64,000 nt of DNA from positions 62,001 through 126,000 of the forward strand of contig NZ_NPKO01000015.1 in NCBI RefSeq assembly GCF_008329605.1. The letters are read 5' to 3'. Origin of the DNA: Mycolicibacterium sp. P9-64 (lineage in GTDB: Bacteria; Actinomycetota; Actinomycetes; Mycobacteriales; Mycobacteriaceae). Of this stretch, positions 1-8,900 are shown piece after piece. The first letter of the stretch is position 1. Every line of letters starts with the position of its first letter. Position numbers and translations under genes: made by a program. The notes below the pieces were generated by a model. That model worked only from the letters and a program-made list of their open reading frames with translations, searched no databases and was not told where the DNA came from.

Positions 1-518
1 ATGACCTCCATCCGCGAGTCCCGCTCGGAGAAGCCGAGACTCATCGCGGCCTCGACTTCCCCGGCACGAAGAATCAGCGCATCGAGCGCCCGCCTCGCCG
101 AGACCGCGGACGCCGTCATGGTGCCGCCGAGCACGATCCCGAACACCGGCACCAGCGCGACCCCGGTCAGCGGCACGACGCGAGAAAGCAAGAGCAACGG
201 GACGACGGCGGCCATTCCCACGGCGAGGGCCGCCGCCAGCCACATCGAGCCTCGGCTTGCCTCGCTGCGACGAGCAGCCGTCACCGACGCCACGGCGAAC
301 ATCACTGCGAGCACCAATACCGACGACCAAAGTCGTGACATCGCCGCCGCCAGCACCGTGGCAACGGCCGCCAACTGAACGGCCGCGCGGACGGCGGCGG
401 TGGGGGCCGGCCACACCGAGCCCCGCAGAAACAACCTGGACACCAGGCCTGCCGCAACGGCCATGACCACGCACACGATGACGAGGGTCGGGGTTAGCAG
501 CGGCTGGGAATTACTCAC
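1..518 (-). CDS. FetB-like (UPF0014) inner-membrane permease, C-terminus cut by window edge
   Basis: About 172 codons from a GTG start at 518, running off the left edge. The translation begins MSNSQPLLTPTLVIV and shows about four hydrophobic segments. It then reaches a stretch PVFGIVLGGTMTASAVSARR, followed by a VEAAMSLGFSERDS-type loop, which matches the conserved core of the FetB/YbbM family. FetB is the membrane half of the FetAB exporter linked to iron homeostasis in E. coli; the ATPase partner is not in this window. The gene is divergent from the SDR at 643. The family call rests on the visible core motif, and the substrate is unknown. Confidence 0.72.
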   Translation of the reverse strand, partial: MSNSQPLLTPTLVIVCVVMAVAAGLVSRLFLRGSVWPAPTAAVRAAVQLAAVATVLAAAMSRLWSSVLVLAVMFAVASVTAARRSEASRGSMWLAAALAVGMAAVVPLLLLSRVVPLTGVALVPVFGIVLGGTMTASAVSARRALDALILRAGEVEAAMSLGFSERDSRMEV

Positions 519-557
519 CCCGCAAGTGTCGTCGCCCAGCACTCGTGCGACGCCTAC

Positions 558-594
558 TTGACACTGCGTAGATTTTTAGTCGACACTACGTCAA
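558..594. promoter_or_regulatory. Candidate TetR operator upstream of the SDR-TetR pair
   Basis: GACACTGCGTAG (560-571) is repeated as GACACTACGTCA (582-593), 22 bp apart, which is about two helical turns. TTGAC at 558 and GTCAA at 590-594 close the segment as an inverted repeat, and TAGTCGACACTA inside it is partly palindromic. It lies about 50 bp before the SDR start. By position it is a good candidate binding site for the TetR protein encoded at 1503. This is an inference from symmetry only. Confidence 0.4.
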
Positions 595-642
595 ATAATG
601 CGGGCAGGGCGACGCTGCGCTTTACCGAATCTGGAGGTCCCC

Positions 643-1494
643 ATGAAGACGATTCTCATCACCGGAGTGAGCAGCGGCCTAGGCCGCGCATTTGCGGCCG
701 GGGCGCTGGCCGCCGAACACCAAGTGGTGGGCACGGTGCGCAAGCCCGAGGACGTTGCAACGTTCGAGTCCCTCGCGCCGGGGCGAGCCCACGCTCGCCT
801 ACTCGACGTGACCGATGATGCGGCAGTCGTGCAGACGGTGGCCGACGTCGAGGCAGGCGTAGGGCCGATCGACGTCGTGATCGCCAACGCGGGCTACGGT
901 GTCGAAGGCACCTTCGAGGAGACACCGTTGTCCGAGCTGCGAGCACAGTTCGCCACCAACGTCTTTGGCGTCGCTGCTACCCTGCAGGCCACGCTCCCCC
1001 ACATGCGGAAGCGACGCGCAGGCCACCTGATGGCGGTCACCTCCATGGGAGGGCTGATGGCGGTACCAGGGATGTCGGCCTACTGCGCCAGCAAGTTCGC
1101 CGTCGAGGGACTGCTGGAGAGCCTGCGCAAGGAGGTTGCCTCCTTCGGAATCCACGTCACGGCGATCGAGCCTGGGTCCTTCCGCACCGACTGGGCCGGC
1201 CGTTCGATGACCCGCGCCGAGCGCACCATCGGAGACTACGACGAGCTGTTCGACCCGATCCGTGCGGCACGCGTCAAGGCGAGCGGCAATCAGCTCGGCA
1301 ATCCGGTCAAGGCAGCCGAGGCCGTGCTGGCGGTACTGGACGAAGCCGAACCGCCAGCCCACCTGGTCCTCGGCTCGGACGCGCTGAGGTTGATCGGTGC
1401 CGCGCGGACCGCTGTCGACGACGACATCCGGCGGTGGGAAAGCCTCTCCCGCAGCACCGATTTCGCCGACGGTGCGCAACTAGCAGCGAAGTAG
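643..1494 (+). CDS. Short-chain dehydrogenase/reductase (SDR)
   Basis: 283 aa. Classical SDR fold: the cofactor motif TGVSSGLG is at residues 7-14, NAG at 82-84 and the catalytic YxxxK at Y147/K151, with Ser134 in VTSMGG a plausible third member of the catalytic triad. It is a soluble NAD(P)-dependent oxidoreductase whose substrate cannot be read from sequence. The start is set at ATG 643 because CTGGAGGT lies just upstream; an in-frame ATG at 598 would add residues without SDR similarity. It is followed 8 nt later by a TetR gene, so the two are probably co-transcribed and the SDR is probably part of what that regulator controls. Confidence 0.85.
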   Translation: MKTILITGVSSGLGRAFAAGALAAEHQVVGTVRKPEDVATFESLAPGRAHARLLDVTDDAAVVQTVADVEAGVGPIDVVIANAGYGVEGTFEETPLSELRAQFATNVFGVAATLQATLPHMRKRRAGHLMAVTSMGGLMAVPGMSAYCASKFAVEGLLESLRKEVASFGIHVTAIEPGSFRTDWAGRSMTRAERTIGDYDELFDPIRAARVKASGNQLGNPVKAAEAVLAVLDEAEPPAHLVLGSDALRLIGAARTAVDDDIRRWESLSRSTDFADGAQLAAK

Positions 1495-1502
1495 GTGCGA
1501 CG

Positions 1503-2117
1503 GTGACCACGCCTCGGCCCTCGCGTCGAACGGCACCCACCGTACGCAAGGGCGACCTTCGCGAACGCCAGATCCTGGACGCCGCCGAGAACCTGCTGGC
1601 GACGCGGGGCTACGCCGACATGACGGTCGCCGACATCACCGAAGCGGCCGGGATCACCAGGGCGGCGCTGTACTTCTACTTCGCCTCCAAACAGGACGTG
1701 CTCACCGCACTGGTGGCACGCACCGTCCAAGCCCTGCAAGAGAAGTCGGGGGCGGCGCTCGCCGACACCGCGCCCATCGACGAGGTGATCGCCACCGCGC
1801 TGAACCGCACGGTGGCGCTGTGGAGGGAGCACGGCCTGGTGATGCGCGCTGCCGTCGACCTCAGTTCCACCGTGCCCGAGATCAATCAGTTGTGGACGGG
1901 CACCGCCGACGTCTTCGCCGAGGCGATCACCGCGGTCCTCATCCGTGGCGGCGTGCCCGCCGGCGACGGACCGGGTGACGCCCCGGCGCTCGGACGGGCG
2001 CTGTGCTGGATGATCGAGCGCAGTTTCTATCAGGCCTCCACCACGTCGTTCGACGATTTGTCCGACGCTGCGAAGACCTGCCAGGCAGTGTGGCTGCGGA
2101 TGGCGGAAACTCGCTGA
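1503..2117 (+). CDS. TetR/AcrR family regulator (EthR-like)
   Basis: 204 aa from a GTG start at 1503. An in-frame ATG at 1434 would overlap the SDR gene. The N-terminal helix-turn-helix spans roughly residues 17-61 (ILDAAENLLATRGYADMTV followed by ITRAALYFYFASKQDV). The all-helical C-terminal ligand domain has the ELW/INQLW and WMIERSFYQAS features seen in EthR-type regulators. It probably represses its own operon with the SDR through the repeat at 558-594. The inducer is unknown. EthR itself controls a Baeyer-Villiger monooxygenase, and no such gene is adjacent here. Confidence 0.82.
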   Translation: MTTPRPSRRTAPTVRKGDLRERQILDAAENLLATRGYADMTVADITEAAGITRAALYFYFASKQDVLTALVARTVQALQEKSGAALADTAPIDEVIATALNRTVALWREHGLVMRAAVDLSSTVPEINQLWTGTADVFAEAITAVLIRGGVPAGDGPGDAPALGRALCWMIERSFYQASTTSFDDLSDAAKTCQAVWLRMAETR

Positions 2118-2210
2118 GGCCCTGCTAGCCGCGCCGAATTCTGCGCTAGGGCTGTTCCCCGGCGCTTGATCGCGACCCTCGTGCAGATCTCGGCGAGAGG
2201 AAGCGGCGCG

Positions 2211-3641
2211 CTAGCCCACGCCCTCGAGCAGATCGGTCTCCGTCTTGCCGATCCGCTCGATCACCTCGGGACGACGCTTCGCCAGGACGAAATACCAGCC
2301 AAGTGCGATCAGGACCGTGGCGACGAACAGGTACGGAATGACGTTGAGCGGGAACGCAGGAACGGGATAGACGTTCGCAAAGAAGGTGTAGACCATGGTG
2401 CCCACCGCAATGACGGCGGCCACCCACACCAGCCCGTTGGGCATGGCCTCGCGCTTGGTGTACACCACGCAGGCGATGGCGACCAACGCGTAGGCCACCA
2501 TGTAGCCATACGTCCCGTAGGTGTCCACCCACACCACGATGTTCATGGGGTGCACACCCAACGCGAGCATGATGACGTCGCACAGGATCGCCAACGGACC
2601 TGCAACGAGCAGCACCCGGTGCGGGGTGAGGTGACCTTCGTGGGTGCGGCCGAACTGCGCGGCGACGACGCCCTCCTTGCCCATCACGTACACGATGCGG
2701 CCGACCACGTTGAGCGGGGCGACCACGACGGCGAAGAAGGAAGCGCCGACACCGAAGGTCAGGATGGGCGTGAACCACGACGGCATACCGATCATGACGG
2801 CGATGTCCTGCAACGGACTTGCGCTCTCGGCAAGGCCTTCCTTCAACAGCGCGATCTGCGTGTAGGCGGCGAACACGTAGAGCACGCCGACGACCACCGC
2901 ACTCCAGATGATGGCCCTCGGAATGGCCGTGTACGGGTTGCGGGCTTCGCGGCCCAGCGCGTCGGCCGACGAGAACCCGACGAATCCGAGGATGCCGAGC
3001 ACCATGCCCGTCGCTACCCCTTGCGCGGGGACGTCGGTCAGCGAGAACTGCGACGGATCCCACGCGGACTTGCCAGCCCACACCAGCGCGAGAACGAGCA
3101 GCGCCGTGATGATGGTGACCGAGATCAGCTCCAGCACCAGCGAAACCCGTGCCGACAGCCGGATTCCGCGAATGGTGAACAGCGTCGCCAATCCGCCGAG
3201 GACGATCGCCAGGGCGATCTGCCAGCCCGCGCCCTGGACCGGGATGCCGATCAGGTTCAGGAAGTCGTTCATGTACGACACCGCGCCGCCCAGTGAGCCT
3301 GCCGCGATCCCCCAGCACCCGACGAGCAGCGTCACCCCGGCAAGGTAGGCACCGAAGGGGCCGAGCCCCTTCGACACGTAGGTGTAGAGCGAGCCGGCCG
3401 AGGCATTTCGCCGCGCGAACACGACGACGCAGTAGCCGACGGCCAGGATCGCCACGGTCGCCAGCGCGAACGAATAGATGGTGGCCTTGCCAGCGCTCAG
3501 GTAGATGGCTGCCGCGGTGAACGCGATCACGGCGCTTGGGGCGATGTTGGCGATGGCCTGGGCCGCTAGTTCGGGCCCGGACATCACGCCGTGGCGCAGT
3601 CCGGCATCGATGGGTCCCGCGTCGCGGGTGGAGGTCGACAT
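2211..3641 (-). CDS. APC superfamily amino-acid/polyamine permease
   Basis: 476 aa, about 12 membrane helices. The first helix carries the unwound-helix motif region around IANIAPSAVIAFTAAA, and the GFVGFSSADALGREARNP segment (TM6 and the following loop) is typical of the APC family. It probably imports an amino acid, amine or related organic nitrogen compound by proton symport. The start ATG at 3641 is preceded by an AGGAGAAC-type ribosome site. It lies 30 bp downstream of the alcohol dehydrogenase on the same strand, so transporter and oxidase form one operon divergent from the PucR gene at 4885. Confidence 0.85.
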   Translation of the reverse strand: MSTSTRDAGPIDAGLRHGVMSGPELAAQAIANIAPSAVIAFTAAAIYLSAGKATIYSFALATVAILAVGYCVVVFARRNASAGSLYTYVSKGLGPFGAYLAGVTLLVGCWGIAAGSLGGAVSYMNDFLNLIGIPVQGAGWQIALAIVLGGLATLFTIRGIRLSARVSLVLELISVTIITALLVLALVWAGKSAWDPSQFSLTDVPAQGVATGMVLGILGFVGFSSADALGREARNPYTAIPRAIIWSAVVVGVLYVFAAYTQIALLKEGLAESASPLQDIAVMIGMPSWFTPILTFGVGASFFAVVVAPLNVVGRIVYVMGKEGVVAAQFGRTHEGHLTPHRVLLVAGPLAILCDVIMLALGVHPMNIVVWVDTYGTYGYMVAYALVAIACVVYTKREAMPNGLVWVAAVIAVGTMVYTFFANVYPVPAFPLNVIPYLFVATVLIALGWYFVLAKRRPEVIERIGKTETDLLEGVG

Positions 3642-3671
3642 GCGTGGTTCTCCTACGGGTGGGGTACGGGG

Positions 3672-4769
3672 TCAGGGAATGAGCAAGGTGCGCAACGCTT
3701 CACCGGATTCGAGGTTCTCGAAGGCGGCAGCTGCTTCGGCCAACGGCCGGCGCGCCCAGATCAGCGGGTCGAGTTTCAGCTGACCGTCCATGTACCGGTC
3801 GACCAGCGCGGGGATGTCGATCGATGGCCGCACCGATCCGTAGTTGGAACCGAGGATCCTCTGGTCGGCTTCGGCGAGCACCAGTGGTTCGAACGACGCC
3901 TTGGCGCCCGTCTTGGGCAGGCCGACGACGACGGCGGCGCCGCCGAGGCCCAGCATGCGGATCGCCTGCTCGGTGGTGCTGGTGTGGCCGATTGCGTCGA
4001 ATGCGTAGTCCACGCCGTCGGGAAGGAGCTCGAAGAGCAATTCGACGGCGCCGCCCTTCGAGGCGTCGATGCGGTCGGTGGCGCCGAATTGCACTGCGAG
4101 GGCGGTCTTGTCGATCAGCACGTCGATCGCGATGATGCGCTCGGCGCCCGCAAGCTTGGCGCCCTGCACGACGTTGAGGCCGACGCCACCACACCCGATG
4201 ACAGCCACCGTGGCGCCGGGTTCGACGGCGGCGGTGTTGAGCACGGCGCCGACGCCGGTGGCCACGGCGCAACCGACGACGGCGATCGCGTCCAACGGAG
4301 CGTCGTCGCGCACCTTCACCGCACCCGACGCAGGCACGATGACCTCCTCGGCGAACGACGAGACGCCTAGGTAGTGGTGCAGTGTCTCGCCGTTCTTGGA
4401 CAGCCGCGACGTGCCGTCGAAGAGGACCCCCTTGGGCGCCACCTCGGTGGCGACCTTCTGGCAGCGGGCTTCGTGGCCGGAGCGGCAGTAACGGCATTCA
4501 CCGCACGGCGGGACCCACGACAACACGACGTGGTCGCCGACCGCGAGCGAGGTGACGCCCTCCCCGAGTTCGGTCACCACGCCCGCACCCTCGTGCCCCA
4601 TCACCAGCGGTGCGGGCGCCTCCCAGTCGCCGCGCTTGACGTGCAGATCCGAATGGCACACGCCGGCGGCGGCTATCTGCACGCGGACCTCGCCACGCTT
4701 CGGACCTGCAAGGTCGACGTCGGTGAACTCGATGGCGGTGGAGGGGTCTCGGAAGATGACGGCTTTCAC
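3672..4769 (-). CDS. Zinc-dependent alcohol dehydrogenase (MDR family)
   Basis: 365 aa from GTG 4769, chosen because AAGGAA precedes it and homology starts there (VKAVIFRDPS); a longer reading from ATG 4877 lacks similarity. Catalytic-zinc ligands C38, H59-E60 and C167 are present, as is the structural-zinc set C89/C92/C95/C103. The Rossmann motif GCGGVG is at 192-197. The enzyme belongs to the class III/NDMA-type bacterial ADHs that oxidise primary alcohols or hydroxymethyl adducts with NAD. Operon context with an APC permease suggests oxidation of an alcohol or aldehyde from an imported nitrogen compound. Confidence 0.85.
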   Translation of the reverse strand: MKAVIFRDPSTAIEFTDVDLAGPKRGEVRVQIAAAGVCHSDLHVKRGDWEAPAPLVMGHEGAGVVTELGEGVTSLAVGDHVVLSWVPPCGECRYCRSGHEARCQKVATEVAPKGVLFDGTSRLSKNGETLHHYLGVSSFAEEVIVPASGAVKVRDDAPLDAIAVVGCAVATGVGAVLNTAAVEPGATVAVIGCGGVGLNVVQGAKLAGAERIIAIDVLIDKTALAVQFGATDRIDASKGGAVELLFELLPDGVDYAFDAIGHTSTTEQAIRMLGLGGAAVVVGLPKTGAKASFEPLVLAEADQRILGSNYGSVRPSIDIPALVDRYMDGQLKLDPLIWARRPLAEAAAAFENLESGEALRTLLIP

Positions 4770-4847
4770 ACGGTTCCTTGAAGTCGGGGACGAGTCCGTC
4801 GAATGGTACGAATCCATGCGCGTTCCGTCATCAACAAAAAGTGGGAA

Positions 4848-4884
4848 CCAACCGTTGGATTTCGACATTTCGTACACTGCCTAC
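4848..4884 (+). promoter_or_regulatory. PucR/ADH divergent promoter: palindrome and -10 for a leaderless PucR mRNA
   Basis: CCAAC-C-GTTGG at 4848-4858 is a perfect 5+5 palindrome in the 115-bp gap between ADH and PucR. A TANNNT-type -10, TACACT at 4873-4878, lies seven bases before GTG 4885. A transcript starting there would begin at the start codon, the common leaderless arrangement in mycobacteria. No convincing -35 is seen. Confidence 0.4.
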
Positions 4885-6327
4885 GTGGCGTATGACGTGC
4901 GATCGATCGGGGACTATCTGTCGGCCGAACTATTGCCGGGCCGCGTCGACGTCGCGGCGCCCGTCGAGGGAGCCGTCCTGCTCGCCGAGTTCGTGATGGC
5001 GGTGTCCGGCGCGCATGCCACCTTGATCGTCGGGGCACCCACCGAGTTCGAGGAAGCGCTAGCCGACGAGGCGCGCAAATCGTCCATCGCGGCGTGTGTC
5101 CTGATCGTGGCGGGCGGCGAGGTCGACGGCGGCTTGCGCTCGGCGCTGGACGCGGCGGCGATCACCACGCTGTTCGTTCCCGCCGCATCGGCCGACGTGG
5201 TGCACGCGCGCCTGGTCGCACTGATCGCCGCGGATCAGGCCGCCGAGGATCGCCGCGTCACGACAGGCACCAAGGTGCTGACACAGGTGGCGCGGCGAGG
5301 CGGGGTGGTCGCCGTGGTGGCCGAACTCGCGCATCGGATCGACGGCTGGGTCGTGCTGCTCGACGCACACGGCCAGATGATCACCACCGCGGGTGCTGGC
5401 GGTCTGCACGTGCGGGACGCCGTGGCGGTGGCGTTCAATCGCCCCGTGCGCGTGCGCCATCACGGCCTCCAGGTACATGCCGTGGGCCAGGGCGAGGACA
5501 TCAGCGCGCACCTGGTGATCAGCGCACGCGGGTCGACCAGCCGTAGCCGCGATCTCGGCTCACAGGCCGCTGCCCTGCTCGATCTGTTGCTGCGCACCCC
5601 GGACCATCCGGCGACTGAGCGGTTGGGGCGCGAGGTCATGCTGTCGACGCTGTTGCGCGGCGGTCCGGAGGCGACGGAACTATTGCGCCGGTGGGGAGTT
5701 CGCGCTGATTCGATGACTGCGTTCGCCGTCGCGTCCCGATCCCGCGCGATCGACGCCGAACGCATGGCCATCCGTTGGCTCGACGAAATCGGCGCCGCCC
5801 ACGTACTTTCGGCGTCACAGGGCCGAGTGCTCGGGTTCATCGGTGACGACGGCGCCGCCGAACTCGCCAGGATCGTCGAGGGGCTTGCGGGCGTGGCGCG
5901 CATGCCGTTGCGGCTGGGTCTGGGCTCTCCGTCGGAGCCGCATTCCCTGGCCCGGTCGGCCGCCGAGGCCAAGCAATCGCTGGAGATCGCGCTCGTCGAC
6001 GCCCAGCCCGTCGTCTGGTACCGGTCGTTGGCCACGGTGTCCTACGTCCTCGAACACCTCGACGATAGTGCGACGACGCGCATCGCCGCCGTACTCGATC
6101 CGCTGCGCGAGGACGACGGCGGGCACGGCCCGCTGTTCGACACCTTGCAGGTCTACCTCGCCGAGCACGGCGTCTGGGGCGCAACGGCTTCCAAACTCAA
6201 CGTGCACCGTCAGACGCTCACCACACGCATCCGGCGCATCGAGGAACTCACCGGGCTCTCCATGTCCAACCCAGACGACCGCACTGCGGCGTGGCTGGCC
6301 ATCCGCGCACTGCAGGAGCATTCGTGA
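4885..6327 (+). CDS. PucR family transcriptional regulator (left module)
   Basis: 480 aa if translation starts at the leaderless GTG 4885; ATG 4816 is the alternative. The C-terminal about 60 residues are the PucR helix-turn-helix: HGVWGATASKLNVHRQTLTT then RIRRIEELTGLSMSNPDDR. The central part resembles the GGDEF-like spacer of CdaR/PucR proteins, and the N-terminus is a sensory domain. PucR relatives control purine, carbohydrate or amine catabolism and respond to a pathway metabolite. It is divergent from the ADH-APC operon, its likely target, and convergent with a second PucR gene 34 bp away. Confidence 0.82.
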   Translation: MAYDVRSIGDYLSAELLPGRVDVAAPVEGAVLLAEFVMAVSGAHATLIVGAPTEFEEALADEARKSSIAACVLIVAGGEVDGGLRSALDAAAITTLFVPAASADVVHARLVALIAADQAAEDRRVTTGTKVLTQVARRGGVVAVVAELAHRIDGWVVLLDAHGQMITTAGAGGLHVRDAVAVAFNRPVRVRHHGLQVHAVGQGEDISAHLVISARGSTSRSRDLGSQAAALLDLLLRTPDHPATERLGREVMLSTLLRGGPEATELLRRWGVRADSMTAFAVASRSRAIDAERMAIRWLDEIGAAHVLSASQGRVLGFIGDDGAAELARIVEGLAGVARMPLRLGLGSPSEPHSLARSAAEAKQSLEIALVDAQPVVWYRSLATVSYVLEHLDDSATTRIAAVLDPLREDDGGHGPLFDTLQVYLAEHGVWGATASKLNVHRQTLTTRIRRIEELTGLSMSNPDDRTAAWLAIRALQEHS

Positions 6328-6361
6328 GCTAGGCGGTACTCGCTCATCATCCTTGGCGCGC

Positions 6362-7864
6362 TCAGCTTTCCGTCAGCACCGTGCGGCGCGCCGTCAGCGC
6401 GACCGACATCGTCGTCAACTGCCTGGGATCATCGAGGTCGACGTTGGTGAGTCTGGCGATCTGATCAAGGCGATAGTAGAGCGACTGTCGACGGATGTGG
6501 AGGCGTTTCGCTGCTTCCGATTTGCTTCCTGCACAGTCGATCAACGCCTCCAGTGTGGGCAGCAGCTGACTACCCCTTGCTGCATCGACGGTGTCCAACA
6601 TCCCGATCTGATCGTCGACGAATTGTCGAACCGCATCGATGTCGCCGTGTGCCGAAAGCAGACGCTCGAGGGCCAGCGCTTGCACGCTGACCACCGAATC
6701 AGACATGTGCAGCCGCTGACCCAATGCCAGCGCGGCGCGCGTCTCGGCCATTGCGCGCGGTAGCGATTCGAGTTCGAGAACTACCCGGCTCACGGTCATG
6801 CACAGTCGAGACCGGGCAGGCAGCTCCTTCGTGGCCGCGCGTCGCACAACGTCGGCGAGATTGATGGACGCACCGTCGACATGGCCGGCCAACAAACCGC
6901 ACAAGGTACCGTCGACGAGCGCAAAGATGCCCTGACCCGCGTGGCGAACCAGACCGTCGATGATCTCGGCGGCTGACGGAACCCGCGGATCGACCGAGAT
7001 GCAGACGTACTGGTGGTCGACGCAGGCGATTCCCGCCCCGCGCAGTCTTGCCGTTAGGACGTTGCGATCGACTTTGACGTTCGCGACCAGTTGCTCAAGC
7101 AAGATATGTTGTGCGCGAAGCGAACCGGCGACGTCTTTCTGTTCACGGATGAGACACAAGCCCAGGACGGTTGGAGCCCTATCCAAGACCGCTCCAACGA
7201 GGAGCTCCGAGGGCCCGATGGTTCCGACGCGCAGCCGCCCCCACGACGCTCCCTCGACGAGGACGGCGACTTCGGCGAAGGGCTCACCGTCGGCTGGCGG
7301 AAAGTGCTGCGACGCTGCAGCAACTCGACCGGCGTAGTCGCTCAGCTGCGCCCACGTCCCGAGCGTTTCTGCAACCTGCTCGATGAGTTCACTCAGCGAG
7401 GACCCGCGGGCGAGGGCCTCGGACAGCGCACGCGAAATCTCGTCGGCATGCCGCAGACGAGCCACCGATCGATCGATCAACTCACTGTTGACTGCTTCGG
7501 TCACCTCGGTGAACCGCAAGGTGGGCTGCAGCTCCACCACGGGCAGGCCCACCTCGGTTGCCTCGTCGACCATCTCTCGGGGCACGGCGGAGAACGTCCT
7601 TCCGATCTCGAAGAACAGCGCTGCGATACCGGTTTCGGCCAGGCGCCGCACATAGAGCCGGCGCGCCGCCTCGTCGACCCCCAACAAACCCACCCCGTTC
7701 GTCAGCAGCACCTCGCCCCCACGCAGCAACGGAGCGATGTCGTAGAGATCCGCGCTGTGCACCCACCGGACGTCTCGATCGAGGTGAGCGGTGCCGCTGA
7801 GCACCTGTGGGTCGGCCGACTGCAGGACACGATGGGCGAGCACCTCTCGCACGGTCAAGGTCAT
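6362..7864 (-). CDS. PucR family transcriptional regulator (right module)
   Basis: 500 aa. The N-terminal PucR ligand domain is clear (MTLTVREVLAHRVLQSAD and HSADLYDIAPLLRGGEVLL). The C-terminal HTH reads AAKRLHIRRQSLYYRLDQIA with LTNVDLDDPRQL. Full length for the family. It faces away from the five-gene operon beginning at 7974 and shares a 109-bp promoter region with it, where a pair of 9-bp inverted elements lies. This makes it the probable regulator of that operon and of itself. It is clearly a paralogue type of the PucR at 4885, but the two N-terminal domains look different, so the inducers probably differ. Confidence 0.88.
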   Translation of the reverse strand: MTLTVREVLAHRVLQSADPQVLSGTAHLDRDVRWVHSADLYDIAPLLRGGEVLLTNGVGLLGVDEAARRLYVRRLAETGIAALFFEIGRTFSAVPREMVDEATEVGLPVVELQPTLRFTEVTEAVNSELIDRSVARLRHADEISRALSEALARGSSLSELIEQVAETLGTWAQLSDYAGRVAAASQHFPPADGEPFAEVAVLVEGASWGRLRVGTIGPSELLVGAVLDRAPTVLGLCLIREQKDVAGSLRAQHILLEQLVANVKVDRNVLTARLRGAGIACVDHQYVCISVDPRVPSAAEIIDGLVRHAGQGIFALVDGTLCGLLAGHVDGASINLADVVRRAATKELPARSRLCMTVSRVVLELESLPRAMAETRAALALGQRLHMSDSVVSVQALALERLLSAHGDIDAVRQFVDDQIGMLDTVDAARGSQLLPTLEALIDCAGSKSEAAKRLHIRRQSLYYRLDQIARLTNVDLDDPRQLTTMSVALTARRTVLTES

Positions 7865-7873
7865 ACGACAGCA

Positions 7874-7924
7874 TGACCCACATTTGCGGCTGAAGACATG
7901 ACAATCCGTCTGTTGTGTGGGTCA
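7874..7924. promoter_or_regulatory. Paired inverted operator half-sites for the right-hand PucR
   Basis: TGACCCACA (7874-7882) and its exact reverse complement TGTGGGTCA (7916-7924) are separated by 33 bp inside the divergent promoter between pucR (start 7864) and the catabolic operon (start 7974). Centre-to-centre distance is 42 bp, about four helical turns, so two bound dimers would sit on the same face of the DNA. Assignment to PucR is by position. Confidence 0.5.
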
Positions 7925-7973
7925 CGTGCGCGCCGCATTCTGTGTTCACGCCGCCAAATTCAAGGGAGCACAC

Positions 7974-8888
7974 ATGTCTGCGGATACTGGGTCGACGAAC
8001 CTCGACCCTCCTGGTACGAACACGCCGTTGTGGCGCGAGGGCGCCGCATCCATTGCGATGCTCACCTTCGCCGTCGACATGGAAACCCCGGTTCTCGCCG
8101 CCGGGCGCCGCTACGCCGACAACGCAATGGCCATGTCCCATCAGGCATTCGACGCCCGGCGTGGACTTCCGCGGCTCCTCGGCATTCTCGACGAGTTCGA
8201 GCTCAAGGCGACGTTCTTCGTGCCGGGGCTCTCCGCTGAGCGGTGGCCCGAATCCATCACCGACATTGCCGCCCGCGGCCACGACATCTGCCACCACAGC
8301 TACAGCCATCGCCCGTCGACCGAACTCACGGTGGACGAGGAACGGTGGGAATTCGAACGCGGGTGCGCGGCGCTCGCAGCCTTGGGCATCACGCCCAGCG
8401 GATACCGGGCACCCATGTGGGCGGCCACCTGGAACACCGCCGAACTCGCCGTCGAGCACGGGCTGAGCTACGACACCAGCCTGATGGACGACGACCGCCC
8501 CTACATCATCGAAACCGCCCGCGGCCCCCTGGTAGAGCTGCCGCCGCACTGGTCGCTGGACGACTGGGAACAGTATGCCTACCTCCCGGCGCCGCATCTG
8601 GGTTACACGATCGAGCCGCCGGAGAAGGCGCTCGCACTGTGGACGGCGGAACTGGACGGCTTGCGCGAATTCGGCGGACTGTTCCAGCTGACGGCCCACT
8701 CGTTCCTGTCCGGCCGGGCCGGACGTGCACGCAACCTCCGCAAGATGATCGAAGTCATCCTCGATCGCGGTGACGTCAAGTTCAGGACCGGCACCCAACT
8801 CCGCGACGCCGTTCTCGCCGACCCCGCCACCGAGCGACGCAAGCTCGAACCCGTCGTCGTCGATCAAACCGCTTACCCCACCTGGTGA
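7974..8888 (+). CDS. Polysaccharide deacetylase-family (PuuE/HpPgdA-like) metal hydrolase
   Basis: 304 aa. NodB-type motifs are present: motif 1 TFAVDMET with D35/E37, motif 2 HSYSH (H108 and H112, metal ligands) and motif 3 GYRAPMW (R145, P147). No signal peptide, so it acts in the cytoplasm. Cytoplasmic members of this branch include PuuE allantoinase and cyclic imide hydrolases, which open cyclic amides rather than deacetylate glycans. With a creatininase-family gene in the same operon, a cyclic nitrogen substrate is a reasonable guess. Start ATG 7974 follows AAGGGAG; an upstream in-frame start at 7917 has no ribosome site. First gene of a five-gene operon. Confidence 0.8.
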   Translation: MSADTGSTNLDPPGTNTPLWREGAASIAMLTFAVDMETPVLAAGRRYADNAMAMSHQAFDARRGLPRLLGILDEFELKATFFVPGLSAERWPESITDIAARGHDICHHSYSHRPSTELTVDEERWEFERGCAALAALGITPSGYRAPMWAATWNTAELAVEHGLSYDTSLMDDDRPYIIETARGPLVELPPHWSLDDWEQYAYLPAPHLGYTIEPPEKALALWTAELDGLREFGGLFQLTAHSFLSGRAGRARNLRKMIEVILDRGDVKFRTGTQLRDAVLADPATERRKLEPVVVDQTAYPTW

Positions 8889-8900
8889 TTGGAGAATCAC

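Noticed and set aside
6325..6346. TGAGC...GCTCA hairpin between the two convergent pucR genes
   Set aside because: Only 5-bp arms with a 12-nt loop; too weak to call a terminator.
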